Assembly (NCBI GenBank): GCA_026552855.1
Contig: JAPMTX010000136.1
Location: 1-62,248, forward strand
Length of the DNA: 62,248 nt
Direction: 5' to 3'
Source of the DNA: Candidatus Methanoperedens sp.
GTDB taxonomy: Archaea > Halobacteriota > Methanosarcinia > Methanosarcinales > Methanoperedenaceae
The notes under the pieces are model-generated. The model did not search any database and was not told the DNA's origin. It saw nothing but the letters and a program-made list of their open reading frames with translations. Position 1 is the stretch's first letter; each line of letters opens with the position of its first letter. Below are positions 34,982-42,009 of this stretch, in pieces. The position numbers and the translations under genes are program-made.

Positions 34982-36534
34982 TATTTATTGCCTCCAAGAT
35001 CAACAGGATAGAATTCCATCAATTCCAGCATATCAAAATAGGGAGTTTTATTTACGTCACTTATCCACCCTGTCTCCCGGCATTCAGGCTGATTCTTTAC
35101 ATCCGGCAGAAAACGACCTCTATAAGCCATTTCCTTTAAGAACATCCGGACTGCCGGGATTCCGAGTCCCAGTGCTTCTCTGAGTTCTGACAGCTTTGAG
35201 TTAGGCCATTTAGTCTGATCTGAAATTTTCAGGTATCTGATACCCTTTATGCATTCACTGAGGTTTTGATAATCCTCTTTTTCACTTACGACCCTGTAGG
35301 GTCTTAAACAAAGATTTCGCTCTGAAACTGAGTAGTTCTTTTTCCTTATGTCTTCTATTGAACCTGAAAAACCTCCATATGCAATGTGAAAATCCAGCCA
35401 CGATGAGCCTTCTTCTTCACGTGCATTCTTCTTTGCATGACTGCAAAGTTTTTCAGCAAGGTTATATCCCCTGTAAAAAGGATATTTCGTCTTCGTTATT
35501 GCAATACCTGCACAGGAGGAGAGTCTACTTTTGTCACTTACCTTTTGCCCTGTGAACGCTTTCATGAAAATCTCAGCAAAATAGACGCCCAGTTTTCCAT
35601 GCGATACAAATGTAACATCATCCCCTCCCATGATGATCGGTCTGATGGGAAGCATATTATTTGATAGCCTAAAATTTTCCTCGAAATAGCCATAGTTTTG
35701 TATTATATTACCCAATAGTTCTATGAATGATCTCTCAGTGGCTTCGTGGACTGCTCGTGAGAGATTTCTAATTTCCTCAAGCGTCCTGCATGATTGGAAT
35801 CTCTTTCCCATGCCGTTCCCATCGATATGGACAATTGAAATATAATTGTCACCTTCATTTTGTCCCAGTTTATCGAGTTCTGCTGGAAAATCATATTTAT
35901 CTTTCAAGACATCGCGAAACTTTTTTTTCATTTCATTCTTTGCTTTTTCTACATTCGCTATCTTTGATTTTGCAACAGAAGAAATGTATATATTATCATC
36001 TTTATCGTAGCATTCACCGGACAGACCGGTATGGCTGCATTCGGCAGTTATCCCGTGTCTTGGAAGCGTTGTTTGAGGCTGGTTTTCATATTTATTTTCA
36101 CTTAAAATCCTGAATAAATTTCCAATCACAGGTTGAAACTTATCTTTATCTGAAAGATCGGCGCATTCTATATTCTTGTTAATGGCGATTGAAGGCATCA
36201 ATCCCGGCGCTTCTATAAGGAGTCTTTTTGACCACTGTTTTGCAAGTTCAACTGCTGTTTCAGCATCTTTGAAAAAGAGCATGGCATTTCCTCCCCCAAT
36301 ATATCCGACCTCCATCTCAATATCAGTGCCGCATATACTTACCTTTCCAGGACTTTTACGCCATTCATCGAGATTTACAGTTCCTAAGGAGATTTCTTCA
36401 AGTGCTGTTTCCAGATTATATTTGAAAATATTTTCAATAAGATACGATGCTCCGAGGCTTTCTTTTAATTTGTTGCTGCTGAATACATATTTTTGGATGG
36501 AAGCTACTTCAAGTAAGACCGCTGTAATTTTCAT
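34981..36534 (-). CDS. cas10: Cas10, HD-less, with GGDD cyclase
   Basis: A 517-residue signature subunit of type III systems. It makes cyclic oligoadenylates when the complex binds target RNA. The palm motif PIIMGGDDVTFVS (GGDD near 303) is intact. The first palm contains VHIDGNGMGKRF near 235. Cysteine/histidine residues in TAECSHTGLSGEC suggest a zinc site. There is no N-terminal HD nuclease domain; the protein begins directly with the first palm-like region (LLEVASIQKYVFSSNKLKES). DNA cleavage is therefore not expected, so immunity should depend on RNA cleavage and cOA signalling. First gene of the operon. Confidence 0.9.
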   Translation of the reverse strand: MKITAVLLEVASIQKYVFSSNKLKESLGASYLIENIFKYNLETALEEISLGTVNLDEWRKSPGKVSICGTDIEMEVGYIGGGNAMLFFKDAETAVELAKQWSKRLLIEAPGLMPSIAINKNIECADLSDKDKFQPVIGNLFRILSENKYENQPQTTLPRHGITAECSHTGLSGECYDKDDNIYISSVAKSKIANVEKAKNEMKKKFRDVLKDKYDFPAELDKLGQNEGDNYISIVHIDGNGMGKRFQSCRTLEEIRNLSRAVHEATERSFIELLGNIIQNYGYFEENFRLSNNMLPIRPIIMGGDDVTFVSHGKLGVYFAEIFMKAFTGQKVSDKSRLSSCAGIAITKTKYPFYRGYNLAEKLCSHAKKNAREEEGSSWLDFHIAYGGFSGSIEDIRKKNYSVSERNLCLRPYRVVSEKEDYQNLSECIKGIRYLKISDQTKWPNSKLSELREALGLGIPAVRMFLKEMAYRGRFLPDVKNQPECRETGWISDVNKTPYFDMLELMEFYPVDLGGNK

Positions 36535-36875
36535 CTAATCACCCTGCTCTCTGTACAATAAAATTTCTCCAATAATTGTTGCTGTTTTCTCCTTCATTCT
36601 GGCATATTCAATACGGATTTGGTCAAAGATCACCACCCTATGATGAACCAATGTTTTGACATCCTTCATTATTTAAATAGTTTTGGAAATGTATTGCCTG
36701 GCACATAAATTTATTTATTTCGACAACTCCACTGTGACTGATTTAAGCACTCTACATTGATCACTTTGCTTAATATAACAATCTGCGAATCATTCGACAT
36801 TTTATCGAACTTTTAATTGAAGATTGGACGCAACCAAAAACAGGTGAAGAGATCCGAAGCCCCACTAATATCGAA
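36535..36875. promoter_or_regulatory. cas10 promoter region and array trailer flank
   Basis: This 341-base gap separates the cas10 start from the distal end of the array. It holds the cas10 promoter on the minus strand; AT-rich stretches at 36668-36680 and 36702-36717 are TATA candidates. At 36786-36796 is an 11-bp palindrome CGAATCATTCG, followed at about 36803 by TATCGAAC. Both elements recur upstream of the csa3/tubulin-like pair, and the second also before the RT gene. No gene is seen. Confidence 0.5.
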
Positions 36876-39133
36876 GCTTCAATCCTTGTTTTCGTAGATA
36901 GGCTTCTGCAATGCTTGCCATCAAGCTTGCAACAGACAATGTAAAAGAAAGTTTCAATCCTTGTTTTCGTAGATAGGCTTCTGCAATGCTTGCCATCAAG
37001 CTTGCAACAGACAATGTAAAAGAAAGTTTCAATCCTTGTTTTCGTAGATAGGCTTCTGCAATTTCTAAGGAGGCTAAAATATGAATATAGAGAAAGTAGG
37101 TTTCAATCCTTGTTTTCGTAGATAGGCTTCTGCAATGAGCGACTATAAGGCGCCGATTTCGCCCGAAGAGGAGCAGTTTCAATCCTTGTTTTCGTAGATA
37201 GGCTTCTGCAATCAGGCAGGTACACTCGGCAGCAGTTCAGGGCATCTGTTTCAATCCTTGTTTTCGTAGATAGGCTTCTGCAATAAAGTAATGAATCCCC
37301 GATACCCCTTCTCAAAAACAGTTTCAATCCTTGTTTTCGTAGATAGGCTTCTGCAATTTACAGTTATCGGAGGTAGCATCTTGAAGAACACAGTTTCAAT
37401 CCTTGTTTTCGTAGATAGGCTTCTGCAATAATGCGCTGTGGCTGCCGCGACGCCTGCGTCGCAGGGTTTCAATCCTTGTTTTCGTAGATAGGCTTCTGCA
37501 ATAGATAAAGCGGGTCGGCTCTCCGAACAACCATTTCGTTTCAATCCTTGTTTTCGTAGATAGGCTTCTGCAATACAGAATCGGCGGGAACTGATGATAT
37601 TAACCGTCGGATAGTTTCAATCCTTGTTTTCGTAGATAGGCTTCTGCAATTATGCCAAAGCGGACCACCAGGATATCACGTAACCATAAGTTTCAATCCT
37701 TGTTTTCGTAGATAGGCTTCTGCAATAAGCGAGGATCAGGGAGCGACCGTTATCGAGTTTCTAAGTTTCAATCCTTGTTTTCGTAGATAGGCTTCTGCAA
37801 TCCACTACGGATTCTCAAGGTCAATTTCAGTTACCTTGTTTCAATCCTTGTTTTCGTAGATAGGCTTCTGCAATTGGAATGTTTGGGGGAGTCATATTAA
37901 CGTCTTACCAAAAGTTTCAATCCTTGTTTTCGTAGATAGGCTTCTGCAATAGACCTTCCTTTAAAATATGTGGGATTGCGTGGCATGTTTCAATCCTTGT
38001 TTTCGTAGATAGGCTTCTGCAATGCATCAAAAGAAAGGAATAGGTACTGAACTATTAAAGTTTCAATCCTTGTTTTCGTAGATAGGCTTCTGCAATATAC
38101 GTGATAGACAATCGCGGCTTAGCGAATATAAAAGAGTTTCAATCCTTGTTTTCGTAGATAGGCTTCTGCAATATTGACACAACACCGCCGGCGAGCATCA
38201 CGAAACTGAGTTTCAATCCTTGTTTTCGTAGATAGGCTTCTGCAATATGAGAAAATGAAGAACGCAGGAAATTAGTGGCGTTATTGTTTCAATCCTTGTT
38301 TTCGTAGATAGGCTTCTGCAATCGCTCGAAACACTGGTCGGACCCGCTGAGATAAGAAAGTTTCAATCCTTGTTTTCGTAGATAGGCTTCTGCAATCAAT
38401 TGAGAACGCAGTAGATGCAGTAAGCGATATAAAGTTTCAATCCTTGTTTTCGTAGATAGGCTTCTGCAATCAGTGATATAATGGGTGCGAAAAATGTTGA
38501 CAGGTTAAGTTTCAATCCTTGTTTTCGTAGATAGGCTTCTGCAATGTACATCATATCGAAAATATTTGATCGATTGTATAAAAGTTTCAATCCTTGTTTT
38601 CGTAGATAGGCTTCTGCAATAAACCCAATGTGAGTGAAGATGATATTCTGCGAAAAAGTTTCAATCCTTGTTTTCGTAGATAGGCTTCTGCAATTCGAAG
38701 AACGCATAACAAGGATTGCGGAGGAAGAAAAGTTTCAATCCTTGTTTTCGTAGATAGGCTTCTGCAATCCCGCATCTATATACCAATCCAGACATCTGGG
38801 TTGAGTTTCAATCCTTGTTTTCGTAGATAGGCTTCTGCAATAAAAGACACAGGAGATCTCCGTTTTAGCGGAACAATTGTTTCAATCCTTGTTTTCGTAG
38901 ATAGGCTTCTGCAATACACCAACCTTCATAAAAGTTGTCAATCAATCAATGTTTCAATCCTTGTTTTCGTAGATAGGCTTCTGCAATTGGGAGCGCATAT
39001 TCGAGCACGCGCAGCAAGAAGCGAAGTTTCAATCCTTGTTTTCGTAGATAGGCTTCTGCAATCCGCGATGATGGCTGTAATCGTGACATTGGTGCAGTTT
39101 CAATCCTTGTTTTCGTAGATAGGCTTCTGCAAT
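36876..39133 (-). CRISPR. CRISPR array, 31 repeats of 37 nt, 30 spacers
   Basis: Counted directly: 31 repeats (36876-36912 through 39097-39133) and 30 spacers of 34-39 nt. On the plus strand repeats begin GTTTCAATCCTTGTTTTCG and end GGCTTCTGCAAT. The reverse strand ends ATTGAAAC, the usual crRNA handle, so transcription is leftward. The leftmost repeat has one substitution (GCTTC), as expected at the old trailer end, and all others appear identical. Spacers 1 and 2 are identical, a 75-bp unit duplication. Spacer 3 contains a Shine-Dalgarno and ATG in sense on the plus strand. No spacer was seen to match elsewhere in the window, but the check was not exhaustive. Confidence 0.98.
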
Positions 39134-39365
39134 AGGGTCGATTTTTGCTTTTTTCAGCGTTATCTCCCTTTTAATGCCTCCTTTTTTGATTGTCAAAAGG
39201 TGAGTCGAAAATTTGCAGGGGGATATATAAAGACTCACCTGTATTAAAGGTTTCCATCGCTATGCATCGCCATTGTGAAAATTCTGATTTCCGGAATTTC
39301 GAACTATACGGGTTCCTATCGAACTATTCTGCAACTATCTTATATGCAAAAAATTAAAATGTTGA
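39134..39365 (-). promoter_or_regulatory. CRISPR leader and divergent RT promoter
   Basis: The 232 bases right of the array are the leader. On the minus strand a TATA-like TTTATATATCC (about 39221-39231) points into the array. This box is enclosed by a perfect 9-bp inverted repeat, AGGTGAGTC (39198-39206) and GACTCACCT (39232-39240). On the plus strand CTTATATGC near 39338-39347 lies about 25 bases before the RT start codon. Between them CGGGTTCCTATCGAACTATT (39309-39328) resembles an element upstream of the tubulin-like gene. Confidence 0.65.
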
Positions 39366-40616
39366 ATGAATATGAGGCATACCTCGCAGCAGGAAACCCT
39401 GCATGAGTTTCAGGTCAGGTTATTCAAAGAGGCTAAATCAAATCCGGGGAAAAAGTTTAATAACATTCATCATTGGCTCTGGGATGAAGAAGTTCTCACG
39501 CTAGCCTGGGAAAGTGTGAAAAAGAATAAAGGGGTAGGTGGAGTAGATAATCTGAACATCGATGACATTGAGAGCCACGGAGTCACGAAGTTTCTTAATA
39601 ATATTAGATTTGAAATAAAAAACGGCAGCTATGAACCAAGTCCCGTTAAACGAGTTTACATACCCAAGAGCAACGGCAGGCTCAGACCGCTTGGAATAGC
39701 CACTATAAAGGACAGGGTGGCTCAAACAGCCGTGAAACTTGTTATCGAGCCAATCTTTGAAGCGGGTTTTGAGGAGTTTTCTTACGGTTTCAGACCTGAC
39801 AGGTCTACAAAAAACGCCTGCACGGCTGTTTGCAGGTGGCTGAATGCAGGCTGCGTAAATGTATTTGATGCCGATATAGTTTCTTGCTTTGACAGCATCC
39901 CCCATAACAGGCTCATGGAGCAGGTCAAACGAAGGTTTGCGGATACTTACATTCTCTCATTGATAGATTCATGGCTTTGCGCTGGCATCCTGGAGAAGGG
40001 TAAACTGCACTATACAGATAAAGGTACCCCGCAGGGAGGTGTGATTTCACCCCTGCTGTCCAACATATATCTTGACCAATTTGACAAGAAGTGGAAGATA
40101 AATGAAACAGGGGTTAGAAAAAAAGCTCATCTGGTGAGGTATGCGGACGATTTCGTTATTTTATCTGAGGGATTGATTTCATTTGAACCAGTCAAAAAAA
40201 TATTGAACTCTCTGGAATTAAGGGTTAACCGGGAAAAAACGCGCATACTTCATGCCAAAAATGGTTTTGATTTTCTTGGGTTCCATTTCAAATTGATCAG
40301 GCAGCAAGATAAACAGAAAGCTGCCGTTACTCCGACCAGTAAATCTCTCAAAAAAGTGATAGAAAAGATAAATGAGCTAACAGGTGAAAACAACTTCCAT
40401 GTTCCGCCTGAAAGATTAATAATCAGAATAAATCAAGTTCTGAGTAGCTGGGCAAGTTACTATTCCGATACCGGTTCTTCTGGTGCAATGAAGCACATTC
40501 AAGATTATTGCGAGGAATGCGTTCGGAACTGTGTACAGTGTTATAAAGGAGTGCCCAAAAATCAGATTTCAGACAAATATTTACATGAAGAGTTGGGTTT
40601 GGTGCGGATAGTATGA
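39366..40616 (+). CDS. Group II-type reverse transcriptase, CRISPR-located
   Basis: A 416-residue reverse transcriptase of the group II intron/CRISPR-RT class. Motifs: KKNKGVGGVDNLNIDDIE (RT1), YIPKSNGRLRPLGIATIKDR (RT2), FDADIVSCFDSI (A), GTPQGGVISPLLSNIYLDQF (B), LVRYADDFVIL (C, catalytic YADD), REKTRILHA (D), FDFLGFHF (E). A maturase-like thumb follows (INQVLSSWASYYSD). There is no HNH endonuclease. No domain V ribozyme sequence is seen in the 27 bases before cas4 or in the leader, so this is not an intact intron. It sits between leader and the cas4-cas2-cas1-cas6 genes, converging on cas4. Possible role: spacer acquisition from RNA. Confidence 0.88.
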   Translation: MNMRHTSQQETLHEFQVRLFKEAKSNPGKKFNNIHHWLWDEEVLTLAWESVKKNKGVGGVDNLNIDDIESHGVTKFLNNIRFEIKNGSYEPSPVKRVYIPKSNGRLRPLGIATIKDRVAQTAVKLVIEPIFEAGFEEFSYGFRPDRSTKNACTAVCRWLNAGCVNVFDADIVSCFDSIPHNRLMEQVKRRFADTYILSLIDSWLCAGILEKGKLHYTDKGTPQGGVISPLLSNIYLDQFDKKWKINETGVRKKAHLVRYADDFVILSEGLISFEPVKKILNSLELRVNREKTRILHAKNGFDFLGFHFKLIRQQDKQKAAVTPTSKSLKKVIEKINELTGENNFHVPPERLIIRINQVLSSWASYYSDTGSSGAMKHIQDYCEECVRNCVQCYKGVPKNQISDKYLHEELGLVRIV

Positions 40617-40643
40617 TACAGATGCACAGCCACAAATCTGCCT

Positions 40644-41222
40644 TCATATTCTTTTACAGAATTTTTTGTAATAACAATCGGCGCATTTATTAGAATCGGT
40701 GGTCGGAACTGGAAGCGTCTCAGAAATCAATACTTTTTGCATATGATTTATTGTCTTTATCACATCATCCTTCAGTGCTTTTAGCATTTCTACTTTCACC
40801 ACATTTCCATTTGATATTGATTTTATATACCCGAAAGGTACTTTTTTGCCCAGCACTTCTTCTATTGCAATCGATTGAGCTGCAAGCTGTAGTTTATGTA
40901 CATAAAATAATTTCGTTAAGGATGATTTGAATTCCACAGGGTAGGCGAACGTCTCATTGAACATCAAACAGTCGATTTTTACGTTGAAATTAAATTTTTT
41001 TGATTTTAAATTTATTTCGAATTTTTTTATCAGCTTCGGCAGCCCCTTAATAATCTTTGCTCTTTTTGATTTGTCCTCGATGCATTTATGGGAGTCCGAG
41101 CCTCTTGCCATCTTGGGAGTCCTTTCTTTTCCCGCTTTTAAGACGTAATTGAAATAAAAACATCTTGGACAGTAAATGAAATCAACAATATCCGTGACCG
41201 AGAGATAACCTTCTTTGTCCAT
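40644..41222 (-). CDS. cas4: Cas4 exonuclease
   Basis: A 192-residue Cas4, a PD-(D/E)XK nuclease with an iron-sulfur cluster that trims prespacers and selects PAMs during adaptation. It has the N-terminal cysteine region TDIVDFIYCPRCFYFNYVL and a C-terminal CADCYYKKFCKR cluster. The nuclease core contains VKIDCLMFNETFAYPVEFKS (D...E-x-K) and LQLAAQSIAIEEVLG. Its start lies one base after the cas2 stop. Cas4 is less common in pure type III loci, so the adaptation module may also serve, or derive from, a type I system. Confidence 0.9.
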   Translation of the reverse strand: MDKEGYLSVTDIVDFIYCPRCFYFNYVLKAGKERTPKMARGSDSHKCIEDKSKRAKIIKGLPKLIKKFEINLKSKKFNFNVKIDCLMFNETFAYPVEFKSSLTKLFYVHKLQLAAQSIAIEEVLGKKVPFGYIKSISNGNVVKVEMLKALKDDVIKTINHMQKVLISETLPVPTTDSNKCADCYYKKFCKRI

Positions 41223-41223
41223 A

Positions 41224-41520
41224 TCACCTGATTATTGCTAACACTTTCGTCCTGAACAGGTTCTCATCGAAATCCTTGCCTACTGTAATCTTTTTTCCGA
41301 CACAGGAGTCGCATGTTGGCAAAATAAAAATACAATCTTTGCTGCCGTTTTTATCCTTCATAACATCTTCTATTTCAATTCCAAGCATTTGCGCATCGTT
41401 CAAGCTTAAATTCCCAAAAAATGCACTTTTTTGAAGCCTTGAAAGACCGTAATCTTTACATTTTTCCGAAATCTTCCTCCTGAGGCTATTATCAGATATA
41501 TCATATATTACCTCACATTC
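41224..41520 (-). CDS. cas2: Cas2, no canonical start codon
   Basis: The reading frame encodes a clear Cas2: ECEVIYDISDNSLRRKISEK, then CKDYGLSRLQKSAFFGNL, ending in FILPTCDSCVGKKITVGKDF and NLFRTKVLAIIR. Cas2 is the structural dimer of the Cas1-Cas2 integrase. The frame is open from 41535 to the stop at 41224-41226 but contains no ATG, GTG or TTG before the conserved EVIYD strand. An ATG at 41525 is in the wrong frame by one base and would give MRNVR-stop. Either a one-base indel damaged the 5' end, a rare start codon is used, or the assembly has an error here. Confidence 0.82.
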   Translation of the reverse strand, partial: ECEVIYDISDNSLRRKISEKCKDYGLSRLQKSAFFGNLSLNDAQMLGIEIEDVMKDKNGSKDCIFILPTCDSCVGKKITVGKDFDENLFRTKVLAIIR

Positions 41521-41527
41521 CGCATAT

Positions 41528-41540
41528 TGTAACTGTTACA
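41528..41540. promoter_or_regulatory. TGTAACTGTTACA dyad
   Basis: A perfect 13-bp palindrome sits immediately before the cas2 reading frame. A near-identical copy, TGTAACAGTTACA, lies at 41890-41902, and a related dyad ATTGTAATAAATTACAAT lies at 41832-41849. Three related sites within 375 bases suggest a shared regulator. Confidence 0.5.
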
Positions 41541-41552
41541 CTGCTATTTTCG

Positions 41553-41828
41553 TTATTCTACAAATAGATTCTTTAGCATATTCATGTTCTCTTGAGTTTT
41601 TAATCGTTTGATCCATTTCTCAAGTTGTTTTCGTTCTATTAGACCACCTCCGATCTTCATTATGACCTCTGCAACTTCCTTTTCAGTAGGCGTCTTCACA
41701 TTTTTTGTTTTTTCAACATCAACTCTTCCTAAATACTTTTGTTTTGATTTCTTTTCCGCCTTGTCCCAATATATCAGATATTTGTACTTATGACCCTTGA
41801 TCTCTCGTATGAATTCCTTTGTCGTGAT
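41553..41828 (-). CDS. Small basic protein between cas1 and cas2, start unclear
   Basis: An open frame of about 91 codons reads ITTKEFIREIKGHKYKYLIY, WDKAEKKSKQKYLGRVDVEK, then KEVAEVIMKIGGGLIERKQL, ending MLKNLFVE. The composition is convincingly protein-like and lysine-rich. I do not recognise the family with certainty; the KGHKYKYLIYWD...KQKYLGR style is seen in small archaeal proteins near mobile elements. No ATG, GTG or TTG lies in the conserved N-terminal part; ATC at 41828 or ATT upstream would be needed. It may be a pseudogene or passenger of an inserted segment. Confidence 0.45.
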   Translation of the reverse strand: MTTKEFIREIKGHKYKYLIYWDKAEKKSKQKYLGRVDVEKTKNVKTPTEKEVAEVIMKIGGGLIERKQLEKWIKRLKTQENMNMLKNLFVE

Positions 41829-41831
41829 CCT

Positions 41832-41902
41832 ATTGTAATAAATTACAATAGCTTAAGTATTTGCTAACATACTTTTTGCAACCACATGTTGTAACAGTTA
41901 CA
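41832..41902. promoter_or_regulatory. Two further GTAA/TTAC dyads between cas1 and the small ORF
   Basis: ATTGTAATAAATTACAAT (41832-41849) lies across the likely start of the small ORF. TGTAACAGTTACA (41890-41902) lies 41 bases further. They match the dyad ahead of cas2 in half-site TGTAAY. The stretch 41903-42009 contains no recognised gene, only AT-rich sequence and an inverted copy of TGCGGAATGTG. Confidence 0.45.
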
Positions 41903-42009
41903 CTATAATTAGAAATGTTTAATAAAATTATGCAGCGGCAGTTTATACTGAAAATTGAAAATTATGCAAATTTATGTGCGGAATGTGGGTATTACCCATG
42001 ATAGCATGA

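Noticed and set aside
29119-36538. Numerous plus-strand ORFs across the cas operon
   Set aside because: All are antisense shadows of clear cas genes and have no recognisable content.
36865-39238. Several 60-105 codon ORFs across the array on the minus strand with repeated IAEAYLRKQGLKL segments
   Set aside because: They are translations of the CRISPR repeat, not proteins.
27237-40616. Diversity-generating retroelement made of the RT plus the FGE (lectin-fold) C-terminus as variable protein
   Set aside because: The RT motifs (TPQGGVISPLL, maturase thumb) are of group II/CRISPR type, it lies 10 kb away, and I see no near-copy template repeat of the FGE 3' end.
39134-40660. Intact group II intron around the RT
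   Set aside because: No domain V-like hairpin in the 27 bases after the RT, and the 5' flank is only the 232-base leader.
41914-42000. 27-codon ORF ending in CAECGYYP on the plus strand
   Set aside because: Too short and arises from the inverted copy of the cas2 5' sequence.
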